Source: Branchiostoma floridae (taxonomy: Eukaryota > Chordata > Leptocardii > Amphioxiformes > Branchiostomatidae). Taken from it: a stretch of DNA of 60,000 nt. Position 1 is the first letter of the stretch. Every line of letters starts with the position of its first letter. A program made the translations under genes and the position numbers. The DNA lies in contig NC_049995.1 in the NCBI RefSeq assembly GCF_000003815.2, positions 11,922,957 through 11,982,956 of the forward strand, in the 5' to 3' direction. The notes below the pieces were generated by a model. That model had not been told where the DNA came from. It did not search any database and saw only the letters and a program-made list of their open reading frames with translations. This document shows, piece by piece, positions 48,801 through 60,000 of this stretch.

Positions 48801-51800
48801 AGGTCACTTTTTTTCTCACAGTAACCTGATTTAAGTTTCTAGCTACTTAGTTTTACAGTTCTGCAGTTTGGGAGGAAGCAGTAAGGGGGTACTGAAACTG
48901 GCTGAAAGTTAGCATCTTGCAAAATTGTTTGAGTTGACACACTTGCAAGGCTTAGTATAGTTCCCAAGCTTCCTTGTAGAGGAGTTGTTGCAGAAGCAAT
49001 GCTTTTTTTAAATCTTCCCAGCTTTTGCAGCATATGAAGCAGACTGTAGGGAGGGAATGATGTACAAGTCAGCATCTTTGGGTTGACATACAAAATGTAC
49101 CTACAAGGACAGAATAGATCAGAAGCTACCTTGTACTAGAAGAGTTGCTGAAGTAGCAATGCTTTTTTTTTCTTCCCAGCCTTTGCAGCACACGGAGCAG
49201 ACCGTAGGGAGGGAATGATGTACAAGTTAGCATCTTTGAGTTGACATACCTACAAGGACAGAATAGATCTGAAGCTTCCTTGTACAAGAAGAGATGTTGA
49301 TGTAACAATTTTTTTGTCTTCCCAGCTTTAGCAGCATATGGGGCAGACAGTGTAGGGAGGGAATGATATACCCACTGTGAGGACTCAGAATTGCTCTGAA
49401 GCTTCCTTGTAGAAGAGATGTTGATGTAACAAATTGAATGTTTTTTTTGTCTTCCCAGCTTTAGCAGCACAGGAAGCAGACAGTGTAATGAGGGAATGAC
49501 ATACCCACTGTGAGGACTCAGAATTGCTCTGAAGCTTCCTTGTAGAAGAGATGTTGATGTAACAAATTGAATGTTTTTTTTGTCTTCCCAGCTTTAGCAG
49601 CATATGGATCAGACTGTAGGGACGGAATGCTGTACTCCCAGTCGACCCCCTCGGCCGGGGTGGATGCCGGGACCTTCAACAACGTGGGCACCGTGTCCTC
49701 AATACAGGAATGCACGGAGAGGTGCTGTGATGACGATGACTGTGATGTGGCGTGGATGTACGAAAGCACATGTTTCACCGTGGACTGTTTGAGCCAAGAG
49801 GCGTGCCAAGCCGTGCACCGAGACTCGGACAAGTTTGAGAACTCGTTTATGGTGGCTGTGGAGAGGATGAAACCTAAAGGTGGGTTCAGGGATGATCATG
49901 TGATAGTCATGTGATGATCATGTGATAGTCATGTGATAGTCATGTAATAGTCGTGTTGTGGCAGGGCTCTAGCCAGCGTCCGTTTTTCCGTCAATTGATG
50001 GAAACTTGCTGCGTTTGACGGAAAAATTTTAAAGCCAATCTGTCAACCTTGACGGACAAAAATCTGATAAAAGCTCCTTGGTGGAAGCTACAGGCGGCTT
50101 GGGGATGCCGTCAATGGCCGTAAAAGCCACACACTGTTTGTCTTGCTATTGTTATTATTGTTGACGAAGTGTGTCGGTGCCCTTTCGCATACGATAATCT
50201 CATTAAAACCCAATTTTCAAGGTCTCAGTTCATTCAGTCTCTCTAACTCCTGAAATAGTGTTTTCGCGACGATTGGAGTTGGCTGACGGAAAAAAATTTC
50301 GAGCTGGCTAGAGCCCTGGGTTGTGGTGATGTGATGATCATGTGATGGACATGTTATAGTTGTGATGATCATGTGATGATCATGTCGTATGATAACAGTG
50401 ATATGTTATCCAAAGTTTAACGTTATATTCTGTGGCTTGAAACAATTTGCTATAATTGCTGATGGTTGTCCTGTACTAAAAAAATCTTTGAATTTGGAAA
50501 GATTGTAATCAACTTTAACAAGACTTTAATCTGAATTTTTGCCAAAGCTATACATGTCAATGAAAATAGCATGTTTCCCCGTATACTATGATATACATGT
50601 ACATATACATGGGTGTGATTATGAAGATAGCATTGTCTGAGTATAGAGCTATTGCATGGTTAGCAGATGCTTTCTTCAATTTTCAACATCAAGTTTGTGT
50701 TGTCTAGTGTGTGTTTTTATGTGATGTCACCGCTGTGTCTATCAGCCATGTTGGTGTCCCAATTTGCATTCCTATGATCGTATGAATCATGGAAATGTTT
50801 TTAGGTATTTTAAGATTGTCTGAAATAATTACTTTAACATGTTTGCAGCTTACAGAATAGAAAATATACAGTACACTGTAATATTTACCAGAACCTATAA
50901 TAATCAACACTTTCTATAAAACAGTTACACAAAATGTTATGTATGCTTTACTAGTACTCTTCATAATGACATGCAAATAGGGCCACCAATATGGCGGTTA
51001 GCAACTGCCAGCTTCATTAAGATGGAAACAGAATGGAAACGCTCTTTAACATATTAACTTTTGCCGCCATCTTGGATAATCCATTGCATATTGTAGAATA
51101 CGATGAGGATTGTACGGTATACCCTCGCGACAACTGTCCGTTGGACCAGGAGTGCAAAGTTCACCTGAACGGCCCGGATGTCTCGTTTAAATGCCAGTGT
51201 AAGGGAGGGTTACTGCGGGACGCGTTACGGGGTAACATCTGCGTAGGTAAGCGAACAGCGAATAGGTGCAGTCACATTTAGTTCTTGACTTTCTTTGATG
51301 TGGCTTTTGGTGAAAGAGCTATATAAAAATAGATTTTGGCAAGTGCTACTACTACAGTCTATCCAGACTATGACACTAAGCAAAGGAACTAAACAACAAA
51401 TGGCAAGTAGAAGTGCAATATTAAAATCATTTTCATTTCCAAAACTTCCTTTTTTCTGATATAAATCCTCTACTTTGTTTATTATCATGATGAAGAAGAA
51501 GAAAAAACAGGAATCGGCCTTCCAGTCTTAGTATTTGTTGCAATCATGGCAGTTATCAAGTTTTAGGCTGCAGTGCAAGAAATTTCCAATAGGTGGCACT
51601 GTAGAGTAGTGTAATAAAAAAGACCACATCTAAGAAAGTGGAAACAGTGACTGAATTCCGGGTGACGTGATCGGTGTTCGGTGGTTACACAGCGTTCGGA
51701 GAGGGGCTCTCTGCACGTGGGAGAGGGGTGTTTGGGATATTCAGGCATTTGTGTTTGCTCTTCGTCTGTGTAAAGCTTGCTGTTGTGACTAACATGTCAA

Positions 51801-54800
51801 ACTTTCACGTGGGAGCTGTGAATGTTTTTGTACTTGAGCATGGCTTAACTGCAAAATACATGCGTTGCTGGGATATTGTCTACATTGTTGGCTGATGCAT
51901 GTACTTGTATGTGCTTGTGATGTATCTATCTACATGTATGTATGTATGCATAGTCATGCATGTATTTTGCCTCACATAATATTATGATATTTATACTGTC
52001 CATTGAAGCTATGGATGTGTGCTGGTAGTCAGTTATACCTGCACAGTTCAGTGAAATTCCTTTACTTGTAGGTACAGATCCGAAATACCAGAACATTATT
52101 GTATGATACTCTGAATAGATGTACTTACACAAACTTTTTGACTAGTTTTGTTAACTGAAAACGTGTTATTTCTACCACTAAGATGGAAACTCTGAGTCAG
52201 TAACTTGGAGGTCTGCCTTGTTCACTTTGGTCTGGACCAAAGGGAACTGCAAGGCTGGACTCCAGGCTAGAAATTTAGTACTTAAAAAGAAATTTAAAGC
52301 ATTGAATGTTTTTTTGAATGAGCAATGCTCTAATACTTTGAGATAAAAACCCTGGTATGAGAAAGCCCCGTATACTAGCTCCCAGTCACTGTTACTGTCA
52401 TAAAAGACTACAGGACTAGATTTGGCAAATAGTTTGGGTACAGGTACAGTCCGGTCCGGACCTGTACCTAAACCTCTATTCCAGTACCTGTACCTGATAT
52501 TCTATGATTTAGGTACACATTCCTAACCCATAATGTTATACATTATGTCATAATAAATACAGATCCAGAGACTCTAGAAAGTGATATGGAAGAGAACATG
52601 GACAAAACCCTGACCACCACCAGTCACCAACACATCCCTTCTAAAGTCACCCCAGCGAACATGGGGTACCTGTACCCTGAACTCACCACCAGGGGAAGGC
52701 CCTTCACTACCGGGTATGGACAGCCTGAACCCAGCACACTGGCACAGCCGGGGGTGGAGGGGACCACCAGGGGTAAGGAACTGTTTATTTGTGTATTGTT
52801 TATTCAGGGCTCAAAATACCACCTGCATATGCAGGTTAGTACACGCCAGGTAAAATTGGAGTTGTGCAGGTATTTCTGGTGTCTACCTGCACCTAACCTG
52901 CACTGGTCCAAGGTACTGGCAGGGCTCGAAATACCACCTGCATATGCAGGTTAGTGCAGGTAAAATTGGAGCTGTGCAGGTACATGTATTTCTGGTGTCT
53001 ACCAGCACCTAACCTGCACTTGTCCATGTGTACGGAATTTTTTACGTAAATGTCGTATATGGATTATGTTATTAGCTGCATTGACTGTTACCACCTATAA
53101 AGTATAGAAGACAAACTAGCAATGGTTCCTGAACAATTTTAGCACAATCCATACTTGCCAAATTAAAGTGGTGCAGGTAAAATTTGTCTGGTGCAGGTAA
53201 TTTTCAATGTTACCTGCACCAGTGCAGGTATGCAGAAAAAAGGATTTCAAGCCCTGGATTATTGTTTCATTAACTCCTTTAGCTGTCGAAGATACATGCG
53301 ACAGCTACTCTTCCAGGAGTACCAAAATTACATACTCAGAAAACATGGACACTGGGTATAACATACACAGCATATCACAGTTACAAGTACTAACAATTCT
53401 CATACAGAATATCATAAAAATGCATGTGCCTTATCTCGTACCTCATGTGCCTCAGGTAAGGAAGAGGGAGAGGAAGAAACCACACCTTATATGCCTGAAG
53501 ACATGCTGTTAGAGGGAGATGGACACGAGCCCACTACTGCAAGACAACAGGTAAAAAATGCCAGCCTCAATATTTATCATTTCTTTTCATCAATTTTCTC
53601 TTAAAAAATGATTAGCTACAGTACTATACAATAGATGTAATTAAGAATTTGTATAAAAAGTTGCCGTACTGTATTTATGTAAGACATAATTTTAAAAACC
53701 TTGCGTAAAGTTGATACGATAATAAGTCTTAAAATGTCTGCGTTGGTTTTATTTTTCTGTTGTTTTTTTAGACACTGTTTTGATGTATTTCCACCCTATT
53801 GCAACTATAGTACAAAACTGTTACAGCTGCAAGCTTAAAACATTGTCAAAACATGTTCCCCTGTTATGATATACCTTAAAAATCTGTTGCAATGAAATGA
53901 GTTTACATCAGGCTCGATAATTATATGATGTGATATTGATATGCTTGTGCCTTGCTACAGTTGACCCCCCTAGATGTGACAGCCCCCCTGCTGTTGTCCC
54001 AGGGGGTCCCGGAGAACGCCACCACCCCCTTGGTGCCACTGCCCAGGACACCCAAGAGGGTGGATGCAACAACTCCTTCAACAGGTAGGGGGAGCTTTTG
54101 AACAGTTGAATTCCAAATAATGACTGAACTGTTACTATTGAGTTTGTGCATTAGTAAAATATATGTGAACAGTTTCTTCCAATAGCATCTCTATAATATG
54201 ATAAATGATAGAAATACTTATTGGTCTTTTAACAGAATCATAGTGTGGGGAACTAGAGATGAAATTAAAAGATGAAATCAGTTTCTTCTTCTACCGTTTT
54301 ACTTTTCAAGCAAGTATAATTTTTGAGTTGACAGTTTTTTTTAAATTCCACTACAGCTTACAACTTTTAAGTACATGTCTGTCCCCAGTAATTATGTAAC
54401 CTAATGAAGCTGGTAAAACCCCATGGGGACCCTTTGTAAACCTATCCAAGTTTCAGGGACACACACCCCAACTTTTCCCACACCTACTTAGTCCTGTGAT
54501 ATGGTTACCAGTAGGAGACCAAGGTATACTTTTGCTTTGAAAATCACTTCACCGGCCTCTTGCTTTTAAACAAAACGTACTGTATATTGGTGAGCAGTAG
54601 CCATACTTTTGCTGTAACTTCTTCTCATGATCAGCGTAATTTTGGACCCCAAACATTTCAGATTTTCCTGTCAATGTGCCAATTGTGGACTTGAGGCACT
54701 GTGAATTCCTCATATCACCCCCTAAGTGTTAATTGAATAAATCTTAACTTACCTGAATTTACGGTAAGTCAAAACACAGCCAATCAAAAAGTTGTTTTTT

Positions 54801-57800
54801 CTCTCCTCAGAAGTTTAAAACCAAGGTTTAGGACATAAAAGGGGTCTAGCATTATAGAAACTTCATGTTCATATGCACTGTAGGAGTGTTTTTAAAACCC
54901 CTATCTTGCCCTTTCCTAGTCAGACACTCCTGGACCCGTAAATGTTTGGACCCAGACTCTTCAGGTGGTTTTGATAAAGAGTGTGAGGATAGCCTTAGGG
55001 ACATGTCTTCCTCCAGCCATGATCAAATGTCTGGTACTACTTACCTTTGATCTTCAAGGTCATATGAACTCATCTGTTAGTATAGATGACAGTAAGCAGA
55101 GGAAATTCTAACTGTGAGGGAGGAAATTCAATATCAACACTTGTTACCTTTGACAAAAGGACTGCTTGTGTGTCTGTTTGTGAGCAGAAAAGTTCAAGAA
55201 GTTGTGATATGGATCTTTATGATATTTGGTAGATTTGTACTGGTGTTAGGAAAATGAAGAAGTTATCAGATTATGGCCCACCTGGTAGCTTTCTGAGGTA
55301 CTGCAACAGGACGTCTGGTTTAGATATCACCTGTTCTGGTTTTCTATGACAATTTCTTAGTTTTTAACAATGTCACAAAATCAATTTTTATTGTTTACCT
55401 TTTAGATCAGTTAGTTCTACTGGTTCTAACTTATGGACATGTTGTTATTCTAAATTTTAAAAATTGGATACAAACATTTTCTGTATGGACAAGGCCAAAG
55501 TCAAGTATCATTCAGATGTAATCCATAAAATCTCATTTTTGTGGGCAAACTTAAAAAAGAACTTGGAGTGCTGTCAGTTGAAAAAATACCAAGAACCCAG
55601 CTGAAAAATCTGGGACAAGTTACCATGTTTCAGGCAACACAACATGTAGAAAGATATTTTATAGGGTTTGGAGTTACTCTACAAACTTTATTCATTCAAT
55701 AAGTCTGACTCAATTACAATCTCATGTGAAATCTCAAACAGTAAAAGATTCATGATATGTCACATTGGAGTAATGATTCAGTTTTTATGATATATATGAT
55801 TTATGGTAGTGACCATTCAATATAAATTGCCAGAGATCCCCTCCTATTCCTTCATAGTGCTATTATAATACATATACATGTACATGAAATGAATTCCTTT
55901 TTTAATTTTCCTTTTTCAAGCCTCTACTGACATCACAGAAATGTTTGCACGAAACTTGGACGTGCCACGTACACAAAATTTTACACTAGTCTGTTGGCAG
56001 CTGTATTGAACAGGATCTTTTAGATAGTTTTGTCAACTGCATTTTATGCTTTGTAAATATAGTGCTGAGGTTGTTTTTCACAAAATGTCTATTCCATATA
56101 GCATTTGGCAAAGGGGGTATCCATAAGATGATTAAAAACAAGGCTAACCTCAAAACATCAGTCCATAGATCATGGAGTGGTCAAGAGGGACCTGTCGTAT
56201 TCTGGCTGAAAATGCCCAGTAGAGCTTGCAGACTTGAGCATATTTTGCCTGAAAATGTACAGTTAACATGATTGTATTCATTTGGATGAGACTTGAACCT
56301 TGAATGAGGACATCTGGTGATGCCATCAAGTCAAACAATGGGTTATTCTTCCTCACTCAGCCCTGACCTCCATCAGTGAGCAAAGTTCTGCTGTGATAAT
56401 GTGGCTGAGGTCAGCATCCCTTGAAAAATGATGTTAATGGATAGGCTTTGGTGACTTGCAACCATTTACTACCAATCCAAATAATCGCGCACTGATGGAG
56501 AGAACAACAGCAAAAATATCATTTTTTTTAGACTTGCAGACATGTTTTGTGAACTACTTTCTTGCTTGGTGATGCTAGCTCTAGTCTAAAAATCCGATGT
56601 TAATAAAAGTGTTCGTTATGCCCCTCAAGGATTAGAAATGTACAATCCCTAAGTTGTTACATATATTATATAATAATGAATTATTTGAACAGAAAGAATG
56701 GTTTGTCCCCAGCACAGATGATAGACAGATGGTAGACTATCTATCAGACTCTGGGTTCTCAGGGTCACTGTGTACAGGATATCAACCTGGGCGCTGGAAT
56801 TTCCCTCAAGCATTCCTAAATACTCTCAGTATGGGGCAGACTACTGTAACTTCTTAAATGTTTCCTGTGCTCTAAAGATTTTGTATTGACTTACTACATG
56901 AATTTTCTACAATTTGAACTCATTCCTCCAAGTCCTACCCCTGAATTAAGTCCTTCTTATTAACTTAGAAATATTAACAATACTTAGATTAGAATGCATA
57001 CATGTATTGTAAAAGTACAACTACTACAGTAACTGTCAGTCAGTCTATGCAGACTATGACAATACGCGAGTAAAAGAACAGTGTAAAAGAAAATACCCCC
57101 TCTTTCCCTTTTCCAAATTGTATTGTTAAGTCAATCCTATGTTAGATAGGGAACATGACCTATATTATTTATATACGCAGTACATTGCTGCATTATTTTA
57201 CAATAATCTTACTCCGGAATAGCACTTTTATATGTACAAGAAAAAACAAGAACATAACAGTACTAGTTTTGTTTTATTGGGATAAAAGATTTTATTGGAA
57301 AACGAATACTAAGAAGGATTATGTGGTATTTTTATGGGCACCACAGGATAGGATTAAAGCAGAGCATAGAAATAATAATCACAAGTCCCTCATGGCAAGA
57401 TATAATCACCCCCGCTCCTTTGGGAGAATGGTATAATCCACTGTACTGTAAAAGTGGCAAATATATTGCAAACAATGACTGTTGAGTTTGAGTTGATTTG
57501 ATCATAGTGGTGATTAAACGATGTCGTTATTGTCCCTGGGGTCAATTAAAAACAATTAATCATAATCAAGATGTAGATAACAGACTGTCAGATAATGCTG
57601 GATTAGGTTTATGAATTATGTTGAATACAAAAGTAGTAAAAAATTTAGACCTGATAGTAGGAAACAGAATACCAATGAAAATGAAATGTATCACATTTTA
57701 GAAACTATAATGATTACTGCCCTATTTTATGACTAAAACTAAATAAATTCAGCCAGTTTTACAGCAAGGTATAACAGTCTGCAATATTATGTTGTTTTAG

Positions 57801-58285
57801 TATACCCATGTATATGTATGAAATGAACCATTCTACTTTAATTTGTTGTTATGGCTTCTTGAAAAACAAATTAAAGATTATTTCTTATTCTCGACAAAAA
57901 CAGGTCAATCCATTTAATTCAGCCCAAACAGTTTTGTAGCTATAGTATAACCAATATCCTCCCTATAACTCTACCAGGATGTATACATCAATTCCAGTAG
58001 CCTGTGAAACCCCTAGATGACCCTCTCATTTGCATTTCTATGCCCACATCACAACCCAGTTCTACACACCAGGTCCTTCTCAGCTGAGAGTCCCCTTCAG
58101 TCCCCACAAGTGACCAATGTTTCATGCACACTGCCGAGTTTGGGTTGGTGTTTCACTACTGGTGTGTTGTTGTTTCTCTCTCACAGTCAGCCAACTTGTG
58201 GTGTCGGCCGGAGAGAATAAAGTCATCCAACTGCCACAGAACAGTGTGACGTTACACGGCTTCACTGTGCCGGAGCCTCCAGAAG
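45884..58285 (+). CDS. KIAA0319-like type I membrane protein, 5' part
   Basis: Seven coding exons visible, in frame: 45884-45980, 49592-49879, 51097-51246, 52563-52772, 53456-53550, 53961-54084, 58187-58285; the gene continues beyond the window. Exon 1 starts at ATG and encodes a signal peptide (LGILLLALCCLLVP). Exon 2 encodes a MANSC-type Cys-rich domain (YGSDCRDGMLY, ECTERCCDDDDCDVAW). Exon 3 is EGF-like with six Cys (DC, NC, EC, KC, QC, IC). Exons 4-6 form a Thr/Pro/Glu-rich linker, likely O-glycosylated. Exon 7 (VVSAGENKVIQLPQNSVTL) opens the PKD-repeat region typical of KIAA0319/KIAA0319L, surface glycoproteins linked to neuronal migration. The remaining PKD repeats and the transmembrane segment are outside. 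The domain order supports the assignment. Confidence 0.85.
46224..46581. mobile_element. hAT-like MITE, GTGCACCCA subfamily
   Basis: CAGGGCTCGAAATTC start and AGTATTTCGAGCCCTG end are inverted. The interior has opposed TTGGGTGCACC blocks. It lies directly against the 19-bp minisatellite that follows. Confidence 0.75.
46588..47815. repeat. 19-bp minisatellite, about 64 copies
   Basis: Unit GCGCACCTGTTTCTCTCTT with variants (GCGCATCTG, GTGCAC, TCGCGC, TGTCTAGC). About 1.2 kb in intron 1 of the KIAA0319-like gene. Because 19 is not a multiple of 3 and the unit lacks stops, very long open frames occur on both strands (up to 414 codons), giving 19-residue repeats. These are not genes. The array abuts the right end of a MITE. 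Confidence 0.95.
47816..48850. other. Intron 1 sequence, nothing recognised
   Basis: AT-rich intron. An open frame at 48321-48632 has no recognisable domain and a composition typical of AT-rich intron. No structure seen. Confidence 0.4.
48851..49591 (+). pseudogene. Tandem partial copies of the KIAA0319-like exon 2 start
   Basis: At least four copies of the acceptor plus first part of exon 2. Copies begin after AG at 49021, 49179, 49325 and 49458, and the real exon begins at 49592; a fifth decayed copy is near 48855. Spacing is 158, 146, 133 and 133 bp. Each has TCTTCCCAG then (C)TTT(A/T)GCAGCA. The first reads AFAAYEADCREGMMY then a stop, homologous to ALAAYGSDCRDGMLY. The last two units are nearly identical, so the array is still young at its 3' end. 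Every copy keeps an intact acceptor AG. Confidence 0.85.
49889..50400. repeat. GATGATCATGTGATAGTCAT minisatellite split by a MITE
   Basis: Short GTGATGATCATGTGATAGTC-type repeats at 49889-49955 resume at about 50330-50395. The two halves flank the hAT-like element at 49962-50318, so the insertion split an existing array. It begins a few bases after the exon 2 donor. Confidence 0.75.
49962..50318. mobile_element. hAT-like MITE with 8-bp target duplication
   Basis: CAGGGCTCTAGCCAGC start and GCTGGCTAGAGCCCTG end are perfect 16-bp inverted repeats. The flanking 8-mers TGTTGTGG and GGTTGTGG match at 7 of 8. The interior has TGACGGA blocks in both orientations. No coding capacity. A different subfamily from the CGAAAT elements but sharing the CAGGGCTC terminus. 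Confidence 0.85.
50400..51096. other. Intron 2, no further feature
   Basis: AT-rich intron ending at the acceptor TTGTAG before the EGF-like exon. An AATATGGCGG motif near 50990 is noted without a supported role. Confidence 0.4.
52805..53256. mobile_element. Two hAT-like MITE copies, one partial
   Basis: A partial copy (52805-52919, CAGGGCTCAAAATACC start) is followed directly by a full copy (52920-53256, CAGGGCTCGAAATACC start, GATTTCAAGCCCTG end). Both carry the CTGCACCTAACCTGCAC block. The arrangement suggests duplication of the left end or nested insertion. It lies in intron 4 of the KIAA0319-like gene. Confidence 0.75.
54085..58186. other. Intron 6 of the KIAA0319-like gene
   Basis: A 4.1-kb AT-rich intron. 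No exon with MANSC, EGF or PKD similarity was seen, and the flanking exons join in phase without one. A stretch near 55.17-55.32 kb looks like a dispersed repeat, but its ends were not found. Confidence 0.45.
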
Positions 58286-58828
58286 GTAGGATATATTGTA
58301 GTACTAAACCTTTCATAAATATGTGATTTGTATAGATGCACTTTAAATGTCTTTTGATAACAGAATATTGTGGATAAATTCACATTTTCATGTCTGTATA
58401 GTATGGTGTCGGTTGAAGATCAATTTACATCTTTTTACATAGTTTTGAGATCTGCAACTTTTCAAGAATATTCAATATTTCAATATAAAAGGCCATTTTG
58501 AGAGTATACAAAATTTTCTAGCTTATTTCAGAGTGTGTCTGCAAATATGTTTTATAGCAATTTTTGTGGGGTTAACTTTACCTACTATAAAGTATACACT
58601 TTGGATTAACACTTAAGATAATAGAGTCACTGGAACAATTGAAGAAAAATAATGTGTCAATGATTGTAGGCTTTCATAATAATTGTAGACTTTCATACTA
58701 AATGTACCTGTACATGTACATGTGTGTCTGGGAAGCCTTTTAGTTGACCTGAATAAATTCCACAAAAAGCCTGGGAGTTCCCAGGACCTGTTGTTGTCCC
58801 ATGGGGCTGTCAATCATCCCAAGCCTTG

Positions 58829-59280
58829 AGCCTTCCTTCTGTCTGTCTCACCAAAACTGCTTTCTATTTCCCATCAGCAAAAAATGATAGTGGAATAAAA
58901 GGAGACGAGTTAGCTCCAAAATTTATTTTTCTTTATCATTTCCAAATCTTGTTCGAGTGTCACTGACTAATATATTTACTGGGATAATAGCTTTGTTTGC
59001 TTTTATTTTGCCTTTCTTCCTAACATACTTCTGAAACCAGTTTACCCCTTCTGTCTGTCTGACCAAAACTGCTTTCTATTTCCCATCAGAAAAGATTTTA
59101 TAATGGGATAAAAAAGGAGAGGAATTAGCTCCAAATATGTTTCAATTTTCTTTCAATTATCATGTCTAAATCTTGTTTGAATGACTGAAATATTTACCAG
59201 AGTTATAGCTTTGCTTGCTTTTCATATCAATTTTTTGCCTATTTTCCTAACCTACATTTTGTACTTTTTAAAAACAGTCT
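58829..59280. repeat. Tandem duplication of about 216 bp (two copies)
   Basis: CTTCTGTCTGTCT(C/G)ACC then AAAACTGCTTTCTATTTCCC recurs at about 58836 and 59048, each followed by GGAATAAAAGGAGA- and TTAGCTCCAAA-type blocks. It lies in the intron after the last visible exon of the KIAA0319-like gene. Confidence 0.8.
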
Positions 59281-59790
59281 TGTATGCTACTTTGATACCT
59301 GTTCTTAACAATTATTATTGTGATTTGACACACACAAAAAATTAGAGTAAAGATTATATTTTTACAGCTTTAAAGTTACAATAGTATATACCCGAAAAGA
59401 CACAGTGACTGATAATATTGCTGTGTAAAAAAAAAAATCCTATTTTCCTAACCTACTTTTGGAAACAGTTTTCTTTACCAGTTTGATACTTTTTCTTCAC
59501 ATCCTTTAATATTGTGAATTCAACACTAAAATGGTGGAAAGGTCATGTTTTTACTGCTTCAATATTTCAATTGTATACACCTGAAAAGAGTCTAATATTA
59601 TGCTATGTAAAAAAATCCTATTCTCCTAACCTACTTTTGGAAACAGCTTTCTTTACCAGTTTGATACTTTCTCTTCAAATTTTTTTATTGTGATTTGACA
59701 CTAAAATGGTGGAAAGGTTATGTTTTTACAGCTTCAATGTTTCAATACCTGAAAAGACAGTGTTATGATATCATGCTGCGTAAAAAAAAT
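59238..59790. repeat. Tandem array of about 190-bp units (three copies)
   Basis: Units starting CCTATTTTCCTAACCTACTT near 59238, 59439 and 59618 share AAACAGT(T/C)TTCTTTACCAG, CACTAAAATGGTGGAAAGGT and CCTGAAAAGA blocks. The last two are closest. Intronic, non-coding. Confidence 0.8.
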
Positions 59791-60000
59791 GCAACATGGC
59801 CCTGTCAGCTATTAATTATTCATAGTCTGATGTTTTCTAATTGTAACCGGAGTGTCCACAGTACAGTCAGGCACACTTGAGTGAATGGACCACTATTTAG
59901 TGCAAAAGAGTTAATCTAAAGCATTCAGCAATGAGGACATAAGATATGCATCGCTGATTAGGGTATTAAAAAAGGGTTGGCATTATGAAAAAGGGTTGCC

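Noticed and set aside
49126-49832. Minus-strand open frames before and over the MANSC exon
   Set aside because: They are antisense shadows of the tandem partial exon copies. The plus strand carries the real domain and splice sites.

Overview
This is a eukaryotic genomic window. Its genes have many short exons (34 in one gene) with GT/AG boundaries, and long introns and intergenic DNA full of fold-back repeats, MITEs and minisatellites. The gene set (LDAH, 14-3-3, a molybdo-flavoenzyme, a rolling-stone-like protein, a KIAA0319-family receptor) together with the repeat types suggests an invertebrate deuterostome, most likely a lancelet (Branchiostoma). That assignment is inference. Two 100-N blocks are assembly gaps.

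Layout. 1-2.3 kb: no recognised gene. 2.35-5.13 kb (+): LDAH lipid-droplet hydrolase, four exons, with the final exon (carrying the catalytic His) missing. 5.9-6.2 kb: a 31-bp minisatellite. 6.23-8.18 kb (-): a complete three-exon 14-3-3 gene, 254 aa. 8.2-13.97 kb: intergenic, with a Harbinger-like MITE and a Penelope-type terminal repeat that carries a small hammerhead ribozyme. 13.97-30.25 kb (+): a complete aldehyde-oxidase/xanthine-dehydrogenase-family gene. All 34 exons join in frame to give 1282 aa. A tRNA-Gly(CCC) gene lies antisense in one intron. 30.25-32.6 kb: intergenic, with a Tc1/mariner-like non-autonomous element. 32.6-38.3 kb (-): a rolling-stone-like membrane protein with one large terminal exon and two alternative first exons, made by a tandem duplication of about 2.1 kb. 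38.3-41.0 kb: intergenic repeats. 41.0-60 kb (+): a CRE/CCAAT promoter-like region and the 5' part of a KIAA0319-like gene (signal peptide, MANSC, EGF-like, Thr/Pro linker, start of the PKD region). That gene runs off the right edge.

The genes are unrelated neighbours, not a pathway. The most unusual theme is that three of them carry tandem partial duplications of an exon-intron boundary: two extra donor-side copies at exon 27 of the oxidase, two extra acceptor-side copies at exon 2 of the rolling-stone gene, and four or five acceptor-side copies before exon 2 of the KIAA0319-like gene. A second theme is Penelope-type repeats with hammerhead cores whose stem III could form only as a dimer.
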